Source: Bacteroidales bacterium H10 (GTDB lineage: Bacteria > Bacteroidota > Bacteroidia > Bacteroidales > Muribaculaceae). Taken from it: a DNA stretch of 10,273 nucleotides. This document shows, piece after piece, positions 1 to 7,232 of this stretch (positions are counted from its first letter, which is position 1; each line of letters starts with the position of its first letter). The position numbers were made by a program, and so were the translations under genes. The stretch lies in contig DAAV01000105.1 of NCBI GenBank assembly GCA_001701295.1, positions 5,720 to 15,992 on the forward strand. Reading direction: 5' to 3'. Under the pieces are notes generated by a model. The model saw nothing but the letters and a program-made list of their open reading frames with translations. It had not been told where the DNA came from and did not search any database.

Positions 1-789
1 GCCGTTGGCGGAGCTGTCGGGATCGGTTGTGGTGGACTGGTTGGTCTTATTGGTCGTATTAGTCTTATTAGTCCCACTGGTCGTATTGGTCTTATTGGTG
101 CCCAGTCCGTTCAGTATCGATCCGAGGCTGAAGCCGTTGCTGCTGTTGTCGTTCTGGGTCTTGCCTCCCGAGAAATGAAATCCCACGCAGAGACCGTCAT
201 AAGAGTCGAGAATGCTGCTGAGAGCCTGTACGACCTTGATGCCGCTGAATTGTGACACTGCCGTCAGAAGTTTCTTCAGTTTTGTGGCGTCGAACATCAC
301 GTCCATCGATCGCGATGTCTTTTCCACATAAGTGGTGACGGTCGCGAGTTTTATGCCGAGAGCCGTGAAATTGAATTCGAACACACCCGGTTCCGCTCCG
401 GCTGCCTGTGTTATGGTACCGTTGAGCTTTATCATCTTGCAGGCGAGAGTGAATGTCCCGTCGGCATTGACGGTGAGTGTCGCGTTGTTGAGCCCGTATT
501 GTTCGTAATAGGGGGCGAGTTTTGTCTCCACGGCCGCCGCTGCCGCGATGCCGCCAGCCTTTTTCAGAAAACCTTCTCCCTGAAAGCATACGGCCGGGCC
601 GGTCGATGTCCATTCTCCCTCCATGTCGGCTATCGTGATATTGGAACTTGAGAATACTCCCTCTATTATGTTTCCCAGTGTGTTTCCGAGTCCTCCACCT
701 AAAATGTCACCGAGTCCTTGCGCTTTGGAACTATTGATACCGAAAATGGTCAAAAATGCTGCTAAAAATATTAATTTTTTAATTTTCAT
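1..789 (-). CDS. Secreted DUF4923 (lipocalin-like) family protein, 3' end outside window
   Basis: The reading frame starts at ATG 789-787 and stays open for 263 codons to the left edge, so the C-terminus is missing. The protein begins MKIKKLIFLAAFLTIFG and has a Sec signal peptide with probable cleavage after SSKA or KAQ near residue 23-24; there is no lipobox. A Gly/Leu-rich stretch follows (GLGDILGGGLGNTLGN). The core, about residues 50-205, carries MEGEWTSTGPAVCFQGEGFLKKAGG, then KLAPYYEQYGL, NADGTFTL, a Thr-Tyr-Val strand and MDVMFDATKL. This order is what I recall of DUF4923, a Bacteroidales family of small periplasmic or surface beta-barrel-like proteins of unknown function. Beyond residue 230 lies a low-complexity Thr/Asn/Lys tail, which is unusual for the family and may be a linker. 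It is divergent from the operon to its right and separated from it by 257 bp, so co-regulation is possible but not shown. The family call is from memory of motifs; the exact function is unknown. Confidence 0.85.
   Translation of the reverse strand, partial: MKIKKLIFLAAFLTIFGINSSKAQGLGDILGGGLGNTLGNIIEGVFSSSNITIADMEGEWTSTGPAVCFQGEGFLKKAGGIAAAAAVETKLAPYYEQYGLNNATLTVNADGTFTLACKMIKLNGTITQAAGAEPGVFEFNFTALGIKLATVTTYVEKTSRSMDVMFDATKLKKLLTAVSQFSGIKVVQALSSILDSYDGLCVGFHFSGGKTQNDNSSNGFSLGSILNGLGTNKTNTTSGTNKTNTTNKTNQSTTTDPDSSANG
40..99 (-). repeat. In-frame Thr/Asn/Lys tandem repeat in the DUF4923 gene
   Basis: On the coding (minus) strand these 20 codons read TNKTNTTSGTNKTNTTNKTN (residues 231-250). The seven-residue block TNKTNTT (21 nt) occurs twice, separated by SG, and is followed by a partial third copy. 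At DNA level the plus strand shows near-identical 9-mers of the form TTGGTCNTA. The third-base differences between copies (ACC/ACT, GGT/AGT on the plus strand) show that the copies have begun to diverge. Because the units are multiples of three, changes in copy number would alter tail length without a frameshift. Confidence 0.75.
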
Positions 790-864
790 TTTATTTTATT
801 GGTTAAATTGGCGCAATTGTGTTGTTTTAGTGTTATGCATAAATCTTACGTGGTTAAAATTGAT

Positions 865-872
865 TAATTTTG
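865..872 (+). promoter_or_regulatory. Alternative -7 element (exact TAnnTTTG match)
   Basis: TAATTTTG matches the Bacteroidales -7 consensus exactly, but no good TTTG lies 19-21 bases upstream. If used, it would give the operon a leader of about 165 nt containing the 921-933 palindrome. It overlaps the right arm of the AT inverted repeat at 856-871. In a region this AT-rich, a chance match is quite possible. Confidence 0.25.
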
Positions 873-920
873 TATCCGAATAAGATTGCCACGGAATTGC
901 TGTATGAAAATATGCAACTC

Positions 921-933
921 TTATCATAGATAA
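921..933. promoter_or_regulatory. 13-bp perfect palindrome, possible operator
   Basis: TTATC-ATA-GATAA is a perfect 5-bp inverted repeat around a 3-bp spacer, placed near the middle of the divergent gap. The size and position would suit a dimeric regulator acting on one or both flanking genes. Short AT-rich palindromes arise by chance, and no regulator gene is in the window, so this is only a candidate. Confidence 0.2.
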
Positions 934-997
934 CGATTTCTTTCTCCAGTTTAATTACTCTGCCAATCTTTTTTGATAAAAAACATCAGTTCCGCAG

Positions 998-1027
998 TTT
1001 GCCGGACCTGCAATTGTGATAATTTTA
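998..1027 (+). promoter_or_regulatory. Candidate Bacteroidales-type promoter for the surface-lipoprotein operon
   Basis: A TTTG at 998-1001 is followed after 18 bases by TAATTTTA at 1020-1027, which matches 7 of 8 positions of the known Bacteroidales -7 element TAnnTTTG with its -33 TTTG. Transcription would start about 1033-1036, giving a very short AT-rich leader of about a dozen bases before the ATG at 1047. The spacing is slightly below the usual 19-21. It is a motif match only. Confidence 0.4.
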
Positions 1028-1046
1028 TTAATTAAACAACATAACA

Positions 1047-3644
1047 ATGAAGAACTTTAGCAAAGGATTAATCTTCCTTGCAGCGGTCTCCTCTGTCGGA
1101 CTTGTGTCGTGTAGCGATGAAAGTCCCTGGTCAGGATCGGACTCTGAAGGCGGAATCAATCTTAATTTTTCTTCCGACGCGCGAGTTGTGCGTCAGACCA
1201 GAGCCGACGATAATGTCAGCCCGGTCGTGCCCGATGGCAATCAGTTTGCTGTTAATCTTTCCAAGTCTGACGGCTCTTATTCGAAAGACTGGAATAGTAT
1301 AGAGGCTTTTAACCGAGAGACCTCTTTCCCGATCGGCGACTACACTCTGACCGCCTCTTATGGTGATATCGACGCCGAGGGCTTCTCGAATCCTTATTAC
1401 AAGGGACAGACCGATGTCCATGTCTCTCCCGGTGCGGTGACTGACGCGACAGTGGTGGCCACGCTCGCCAACGCGATGGTTTCGATCAGATATACCGACG
1501 AATTCAAAAGCAATTTTGCCGCCTACAGTTCTTCGATCCAGACCGAAGGCCATTCATGGGTGGTTTTCGCGCAGGATGAGGACCGTCCCGCCTATGTGGC
1601 TCCGTCGGAGGTTAAGCTTGATCTGCAGCTGACCAACGACGCGGGTAAGGTTGTCAATATTCAGCCCGCTTCGTTCACGGCTCTTGCACGCCATCATTAC
1701 GTTGTGACCATCGGTGTCAGCCCCGATTCAGCTACGGGCGACGTGGTGCTCGATATCCAGTTTGACGACGATGTGGTGGCCGAGACTGTGGCTGTATCTC
1801 TCGGAGACGAGCTGTTTAATGCTCCCGCTCCTTCAGTGAAGACCAAGGGCTTTGAGCCGGGCACCGCTCTCGATGCATACGAGTATGCATCATTCAAGGG
1901 TGACGCACAGTTCGATGTGTTTGCCTTCGGTGGCCTTAAGTCGGCTACTATCAATGTCATCAGCCAGAACGGATATACTCCGGCGTTCGGCCGCAGCGCC
2001 GAACTTGTCAATGCCGATGCTCTTCTGCAGGCTCAGCTTGCGAGCGAGGGCCTGGATTGCGCGGGATTCTTCCGCAATGTCGACAAGATGGGTGTGGTGA
2101 AGCTCGGTGGTTTCATTTCGAAACTTCCTGCCGGATCATACACTATCGAGTTGCAGGTGGTCGATGCCATGACGCGTACTTCCGAGCCTGTCGCTCTGTC
2201 TGTGAGTGTGACCCCTGTCGAACTTGAGGTCAGCTCTGCCGGAAATCCTGATTTTCTCGGCAACGAGATCAGTATGGATGTCGCCACTAACTGTGCCGAC
2301 ATAAAGGATGATGTCTCTTTCAAGGCTCCTAATGCCAATGGTCAGCTTGTCGAAGTGCCGGTCAAGAGTGTGACGGCGGTTACATCTCCCTCTGGCAAGG
2401 CTACCAGAGCGTCACTTCCCTATGTTTTCCGTTACGTTCTGGAGGTGCCTGTTATTACACAGACTTCTCTGAATGTGGAAGTGATTCTTGGCAAACGCAC
2501 TTTAAGAACTTCTGTCAGTGTGAATGATCCTGAATTTACTGTCACGCCCGATGCTTTCGCCCGCAAGGTCGTTCTCAAGATCGAGGCTGATTCCGACGAG
2601 GCGGTGAAATATATCAGCGATAAGGTTCAGTTGTATAACGGCGAGGCTGTAGTTCCGACAGCTAATATCACTCACGCCGACGGCGGATTCATTACAGTTT
2701 CCGGTCTTACTCCCGCTACCGTGTATAGCGATTTCAATGTGCGTCTTGGCGAATATCGTCAGGCTGTTCCGCAGTTTACTACCGAGGCCGAGGCTGATAT
2801 TGCCAACGGGAATTTCTCGGCTCTTAGCCAGACTATAAATTTCTCAGGCATTCAGGTCGGTGGAAAGTATGAGGTAAATGCACTCGGTATCAATAGATCA
2901 TATGCGCATAAATCATCTATCGTGCGTTCTACTCCTGACAACTGGGCCACTCTTAATGATTTCACTTGTTGGAGCGGATCTGCCAATAAGAATACATGGT
3001 TTATGGTACCCTCTACCTTTGCAGAGAATAGTTCTGTAGTGGTTCGTTCTGTAGGTTATCATCATAACGGAACTACTCCTGCGAATTCCGGTGGTAATTA
3101 CAATACAAAATATTATTGCGAGAATGCACCCTCTTCTCTCGAACGTGCGTCGGGTGAGCTTTTCCTTGGTTCTTATTCCTATGACGGAACTGAAAAACGC
3201 ACTGACGGAATAGCATCCTCTACACGTCCGGCGACTTTGAGTTTCAATTATAAATACACTTCGGTCGGCGGCGAGCAAGGCGAGGTATATGTCAAGGTCC
3301 TTGGAGATAAAGGTCAGGTTCTTTCGGAAAAAACACTCCTTATTTCTGCCGCATCCGATATGACCGAGCAGACCGTGAGCCTTTCCGGTTATCCTTTCGG
3401 TCAGAAAGCGGCCCGTCTTGAATTAGGATTTAAGTCGACAAAGAGCGGAGTCTCGCCGACAATCAATATTCCGTCGGGATCGGCTCTTGATGAAGGTCAG
3501 GGATTGGGCAACAAGACCATTTCCGCGAATGCCTACAAAGCTTATGCGAAAGGATCGGAGCTTGTAGTGAGCAATGTGCGTCTCGGTTATGGCGAGGGTG
3601 CCAATGCCCGCGCTCCCCGCAAGTCCAACGGCAAAAGAAGATAA
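1047..3644 (+). CDS. DUF4493 surface lipoprotein with FN3-like and PCMD-like C-terminus
   Basis: An 865-aa lipoprotein, first gene of the operon. The signal peptide ends in lipobox LVSC with Cys22, followed by SDES, an acidic stretch like the Bacteroidetes surface-export signal, so the protein is probably on the outer face of the outer membrane. Order of modules: linker with QTRA (Arg52-Ala53); DUF4493 about 25-258, recognised from the GDYTLTASYG and NPYYKGQ motifs; a second beta module about 260-390 also found in the next two proteins; a further beta-sandwich about 395-490 that contains another ATRA (Arg454-Ala455); an FN3-like module about 495-580 with LTPATVYSDF; hinge QFTTEAEADIANGNF at 576-590; and a divergent PCMD-like jelly roll about 586-850. 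The last residues (ARAPRKSNGKRR) are strongly basic. No catalytic motif is visible; a binding or structural role is inferred. The DUF4493 call is firm, while the PCMD relation rests on the shared hinge and module order. The ATG has an AT-rich leader typical of the phylum. The next gene starts 19 bp downstream. Confidence 0.88.
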   Translation: MKNFSKGLIFLAAVSSVGLVSCSDESPWSGSDSEGGINLNFSSDARVVRQTRADDNVSPVVPDGNQFAVNLSKSDGSYSKDWNSIEAFNRETSFPIGDYTLTASYGDIDAEGFSNPYYKGQTDVHVSPGAVTDATVVATLANAMVSIRYTDEFKSNFAAYSSSIQTEGHSWVVFAQDEDRPAYVAPSEVKLDLQLTNDAGKVVNIQPASFTALARHHYVVTIGVSPDSATGDVVLDIQFDDDVVAETVAVSLGDELFNAPAPSVKTKGFEPGTALDAYEYASFKGDAQFDVFAFGGLKSATINVISQNGYTPAFGRSAELVNADALLQAQLASEGLDCAGFFRNVDKMGVVKLGGFISKLPAGSYTIELQVVDAMTRTSEPVALSVSVTPVELEVSSAGNPDFLGNEISMDVATNCADIKDDVSFKAPNANGQLVEVPVKSVTAVTSPSGKATRASLPYVFRYVLEVPVITQTSLNVEVILGKRTLRTSVSVNDPEFTVTPDAFARKVVLKIEADSDEAVKYISDKVQLYNGEAVVPTANITHADGGFITVSGLTPATVYSDFNVRLGEYRQAVPQFTTEAEADIANGNFSALSQTINFSGIQVGGKYEVNALGINRSYAHKSSIVRSTPDNWATLNDFTCWSGSANKNTWFMVPSTFAENSSVVVRSVGYHHNGTTPANSGGNYNTKYYCENAPSSLERASGELFLGSYSYDGTEKRTDGIASSTRPATLSFNYKYTSVGGEQGEVYVKVLGDKGQVLSEKTLLISAASDMTEQTVSLSGYPFGQKAARLELGFKSTKSGVSPTINIPSGSALDEGQGLGNKTISANAYKAYAKGSELVVSNVRLGYGEGANARAPRKSNGKRR

Positions 3645-3663
3645 ATCTAACTCTTGAACAGAA

Positions 3664-4956
3664 ATGAAAAAATCATATATATTTCCATTCCTTGCAGCTG
3701 CAGCTTTGGTTACAGGCTGCTCTAAGGAAAACCCCTTCAATGGGGAAAACTCGGGCGAGGGACAGGTGCTTAAATCCGCTCTTGCCATGGAACTGAACAC
3801 TGACGAGAATATCCGTCAGAAACCCGCTACACGTGCGGATGTCAGTCTTGATGATTTCACCGTAGTCTTCACTAAAGACGGTGTGCCGGTTGCCAAGTAT
3901 AAATATTCGGAGATGCCCGAGGTGGTTTCGCTCCCGGCCGGCGATTATACCTGCAGTGCGACTTACGGCGAAAACAGAATTGCCGAATGGGAATCTCCCT
4001 ACTATCTCGGCCAGTCCGAGACTTTCTCAGTCGAGCCTTATGAGATCACAAGTTATATCGACCCGATCGAATGTAAGCTTGAGAATGTGAAGGTCACTGT
4101 GACTTTCGATCCTGTCCTCGTGTCGCGTATGTCGGTTGACTCTTATGTGGAAGTCAAGGTGGGCGCGAACGACGGTCTGAACTATACTACTGCCGAGGCT
4201 ACTTCCGGTAAGGCAGGATATTTCCTCCATACTGCCGAGACAACACTCGTGGCTACTTTCTATGGCACGATCGACGGTGCCGAGACTGTCGAGACAAAAT
4301 CATACAAGGACATACAGCGCGGCTGCCATTATAAGCTTAACTTCAAGCTTCATGACGGCGGCAATGGGAACGCCAGCGGCGATATCGACGGCGAGGTTGT
4401 GCTTGACGCATCTGTCACAGTCGTTGATATAGAGCGCAATGTGACTGTTGATGACGAGCTTGTGGATGTGGATAAGAACGAGCATCCGAACGAGGGCAAC
4501 GGCGATACGCCTCCGGGTCCCGGCGGTGATGAGCCCCAACCGGAATTGCCTGAAGTTACGGCTTTGGCTCCGACCGATATCGATGCTGTGAATGATGCTG
4601 AGATGTATGGCGAGTCCGCTCCTTGTGTGCTTGTTGTCAAGAGTTCCGCTGACGCCGGTATAACGGTATTTACATGCGATATCGACTCTAATACTCTGAC
4701 TCCTGAGGAACTTGAGTCTGTAGGTCTGCCGGCGCATCTTGATCTTGCTGTCACTCCCTCTGATCTGGCGGAGATTCTTTCTTCGGAGTCTTTTGGTTTC
4801 CCTGTAAATGTGAAAGGACAGAAAGAAGTGCGTCTTGAACTTACCAAATTCCTTCCTATGCTTGGTGCGTTAGGACCCGGACTGCATAAATTCCATCTGA
4901 CTGTTTCCGATGCGAACGGTACTATTACAAAAACATTACAAATCAGAACAAATTAA
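3664..4956 (+). CDS. DUF4493 lipoprotein, short form lacking FN3/PCMD
   Basis: A 430-aa lipoprotein with lipobox LVTGC (Cys19). The mature N-terminus has NPFNG then GEGQ, matching the P-(F/W)...GEG opening of its two neighbours, followed by PATRAD with Arg57-Ala58. The DUF4493 module spans about 30-258: SLPAGDYTCSATYG, SPYYLGQ and ECKLENVKVTV line up with the same elements in the flanking proteins. A Gly/Pro/acidic linker at about 266-295 (GDTPPGPGGDEPQPELP) joins it to a C-terminal beta module (about 298-430) homologous in layout to the second module of the neighbours and ending GLHKFHLTVSDANGTITKTL. It has none of their FN3 or PCMD parts, so it is the minimal member of the set, perhaps a linking or structural subunit. 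Function is unknown. It is 11 bp from the next gene and almost certainly in the same transcript. Confidence 0.87.
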   Translation: MKKSYIFPFLAAAALVTGCSKENPFNGENSGEGQVLKSALAMELNTDENIRQKPATRADVSLDDFTVVFTKDGVPVAKYKYSEMPEVVSLPAGDYTCSATYGENRIAEWESPYYLGQSETFSVEPYEITSYIDPIECKLENVKVTVTFDPVLVSRMSVDSYVEVKVGANDGLNYTTAEATSGKAGYFLHTAETTLVATFYGTIDGAETVETKSYKDIQRGCHYKLNFKLHDGGNGNASGDIDGEVVLDASVTVVDIERNVTVDDELVDVDKNEHPNEGNGDTPPGPGGDEPQPELPEVTALAPTDIDAVNDAEMYGESAPCVLVVKSSADAGITVFTCDIDSNTLTPEELESVGLPAHLDLAVTPSDLAEILSSESFGFPVNVKGQKEVRLELTKFLPMLGALGPGLHKFHLTVSDANGTITKTLQIRTN

Positions 4957-4967
4957 AGACAACAGCT

Positions 4968-7232
4968 ATGAAAAGGATAAATAAATTTTTAACCCGTTCG
5001 GCTGTTGCATTGGCTGTGGCAGCTATCCTCCCGTCCTGTGCGATGGAAGCTCCGTTTTCCGACGGGGGAGAAGGATCTCTCTCCATATCGACCGATATCA
5101 AGGGTGATGTTATCAAAAGAACACGTGCCATCGATTCTGATGAAATGGCTTATCTCCGCGAGGGCTGCGTGATATGGATCGAGAATTCAAAGGGTGTGGT
5201 GAAGCGCTTCAAGGGCGTTGACAACATTCCCTCGAGTTTCAAGCTCAAAGTCGGCAGTTATGTGGCCGATGCATGGGCCGGAGACTCTGTCTCGGCTTCG
5301 TTCGACAAGAAATTTTATCGTGCCGTTCAGAAGTTCGATGTGGAGCAGGGTAACAACACTCTCAGTCTTGTCTGCAAAATCGCGAATGTCGTGGTGAGCG
5401 TCGATCCCTCTTCTCTCAATGTAAATCTTCAGGATCTTAAGGTCACTTTCTCCAACTCGCGTGGTGAACTCGTGTTCACGTCCGAGAACATAGAGACTGC
5501 GAAGGGTTATTTCATGATGCCTAATATGGCCGAGACCGATCTTTCCTACAAGATCGAGGGAAAGAAGTCCGACGGCTCTGCCTATCTTAAGGAAGGCAAG
5601 ATCGAGAATGTGCAGCGTGCCCATGAGTATTGCATGACTCTGACCGAAGATGAGACACCTGTCACCGAGGGTGGCGCGTTGATCCGCATAACCATTGCCG
5701 ACATTCCTGTCATAGAGGATGATATCGAGATCTTTCCCGCTCCCAATCCTCGCGGCGTGGGCTTTGACATCGCCGAGCAGGTAGTGTCGACCGATCGCTC
5801 CTTTACCGACACGAAGGTTTACATCTGCGGTTATTACGGCCTCAGCTCTGTTGTCATGAATCTCAGCGACAATTTCACCGGACTCGAAAGCGGTCAGAAT
5901 ATTCTCAGTAACTCTGTCATCACCGATCTTGCTTCCAAGGGTATTCGTGTGGAGCGTCAGGAGTCTTATGACGCGGCCAATGTCGAAGGCGATAAAGTAA
6001 AGGTCGATGAGGTTTACATCACATTCTCCAAAGAATTCCTCGATGCGCTCCCCGACAGTGAAAAGGAATATCTTGTGACCTTCGAGTCTACAGATGCCCG
6101 CAACAAGGTCGGCAAAGGAACTCTGCGCATAGTCAACAATGTTTCGGCTATAGAATTCATCGATCCGATAGTTCTTTCTCCGGCTCCGACCCCAGAATCA
6201 GATCCTATGGCTGTCGGTGCGAGAACGGCGACTCTGTCGGCACAGCTTAATACAGCCGATGCAACCGACTTCGGTATCAAATACCGCAAGCAGGGCACTC
6301 AGGAATGGACTGCCGCTTATCCCTCTTCGGCTTCCGGAGCTGCGGCGCGTCGCGCGGCACGCATGAACAAAGGTACGCGTGCGGCTGTAACACCCTTCAC
6401 TGTCGTGCTTACCGGCCTTGAACCGGGTACTGTCTATGAGTATATCGCTTTTGCCGACAGTTTCGAGACCAGTGAAGTCCTTACCTTTACTACCGAAGGA
6501 ATTTTCCGGATTCCCAATGCCTCGTTCGAGGACTGGGGTACATATGTTGATAGTAAAGGCAAGAGCATAATCATACCTTCGCTGACCGGTGACAAGACGA
6601 CAAGCTTCTGGGGTACCGGTAACGAAGGCGGTGCGACTGCAGATGTGGTTCTTACGGATAAGAGTACGGATATGGTTCATTCCGGAACATATGCCGCACG
6701 GCTGGAGACTAAGAAGGTAATGGGTCTTGTGATCGCTGCCGGTAATGCTTTCGTCGGAGAGTATGTACGTACTGACGGTACAAACGGTGTGCTTTCCGTG
6801 GGTCGCGCATATAATGGTTCGCATCCTTCGAAAGTTACTGTATGGGCTAACTACCGTCCCGGCACAGGCTGTACTGTCAAGAACGGTGTGCCTGCCGGAA
6901 CAATTACAAAAGATGGAAAGGATCATGGCCAGATCTATATCGCGCTCACCGATGAACCGGTGGAGATCCGTACAAAATCGAGCGACCAGAAACTCTTTGA
7001 TCCGAATGATTCGCATGTGCTGGCTTACGGTGAGGTGACCTGGACCGATGACTTCGGTCCCGACGGGGCGTTGGAGAAAGTCGAGATTCCCTTTACATAC
7101 CGAGAGAGAGCCAAGACTGTCCGTCCGCTTTACCTCGTGATAGTCTCCACTGCCTCCAAGTATGGAGATTATTTCTCGGGCTCTGCCGGTAGTCTTCTTT
7201 ATCTTGATGATTTCGAACTGATATATGAGTAA
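4968..7232 (+). CDS. DUF4493 lipoprotein with FN3-like and PCMD domains
   Basis: A 754-aa lipoprotein with lipobox ILPSC (Cys24). It continues EAPFSDGGEGSLSIS and KRTRA (Arg53-Ala54). The DUF4493 module, about 30-250, shows LKVGSYVADAWAG and LVCKIANVVVSV. A second beta module follows at about 254-395, then an FN3-like module at about 405-510 (LTGLEPGTVYEYIAF). The FN3 module is interrupted by an Ala/Arg-rich insert, AAARRAARMNKGTRAA (about 458-473), that contains another TRA site at Arg471-Ala472. The hinge FTTEGIFRIPNASFEDW (507-523) opens a full PCMD domain to the C-terminus: TSFWGTGNEGG, SGTYAARLETKKV and LLYLDDFELIYE are classic for this putative carbohydrate-metabolism/binding jelly roll (PF13201-type). 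The role is inferred as a surface glycan-binding protein. Its stop codon overlaps the start of the next gene by 8 bases, implying translational coupling to the barrel protein. Confidence 0.9.
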   Translation: MKRINKFLTRSAVALAVAAILPSCAMEAPFSDGGEGSLSISTDIKGDVIKRTRAIDSDEMAYLREGCVIWIENSKGVVKRFKGVDNIPSSFKLKVGSYVADAWAGDSVSASFDKKFYRAVQKFDVEQGNNTLSLVCKIANVVVSVDPSSLNVNLQDLKVTFSNSRGELVFTSENIETAKGYFMMPNMAETDLSYKIEGKKSDGSAYLKEGKIENVQRAHEYCMTLTEDETPVTEGGALIRITIADIPVIEDDIEIFPAPNPRGVGFDIAEQVVSTDRSFTDTKVYICGYYGLSSVVMNLSDNFTGLESGQNILSNSVITDLASKGIRVERQESYDAANVEGDKVKVDEVYITFSKEFLDALPDSEKEYLVTFESTDARNKVGKGTLRIVNNVSAIEFIDPIVLSPAPTPESDPMAVGARTATLSAQLNTADATDFGIKYRKQGTQEWTAAYPSSASGAAARRAARMNKGTRAAVTPFTVVLTGLEPGTVYEYIAFADSFETSEVLTFTTEGIFRIPNASFEDWGTYVDSKGKSIIIPSLTGDKTTSFWGTGNEGGATADVVLTDKSTDMVHSGTYAARLETKKVMGLVIAAGNAFVGEYVRTDGTNGVLSVGRAYNGSHPSKVTVWANYRPGTGCTVKNGVPAGTITKDGKDHGQIYIALTDEPVEIRTKSSDQKLFDPNDSHVLAYGEVTWTDDFGPDGALEKVEIPFTYRERAKTVRPLYLVIVSTASKYGDYFSGSAGSLLYLDDFELIYE

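Larger units (their letters stand above)
790..1046. other. AT-rich divergent intergenic region
   Basis: This 257-bp gap separates the leftward DUF4923 gene from the rightward surface-lipoprotein operon and should hold both promoters. It is clearly richer in A+T than the flanking genes. It contains two candidate plus-strand promoter elements, a perfect 13-bp palindrome (TTATCATAGATAA, 921-933) and an AT inverted repeat (AAAATT-4-AATTTT, 856-871). I found no convincing TAnnTTTG element for the minus-strand gene, no tRNA or structured RNA and no small gene with supportable coding character. Confidence 0.6.

Noticed and set aside
197..613. A 138-codon open frame on the minus strand
   Set aside because: It is out of frame with the DUF4923 gene on the same strand, is Arg/His/Gly-rich without domain logic and lacks a signal peptide. 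The 1-789 frame has clear family motifs.
623..883. An 86-codon plus-strand frame spanning the DUF4923 start and the intergenic gap
   Set aside because: It lies antisense to the start of a well-supported gene, and its hydrophobic end is just translated AT-rich intergenic DNA.
3645..3663. Possible terminator or separate promoter between the first two lipoprotein genes
   Set aside because: The 19-bp gap has no stem-loop or T-tract and no room for a promoter; co-transcription is simpler.
6198..7016. A 272-codon minus-strand frame
   Set aside because: It is antisense to the FN3-PCMD part of the third DUF4493 protein, whose domain motifs are unambiguous. The antisense product is Cys/Arg/His-rich with no recognisable family; long antisense frames are common opposite genes with biased third positions.
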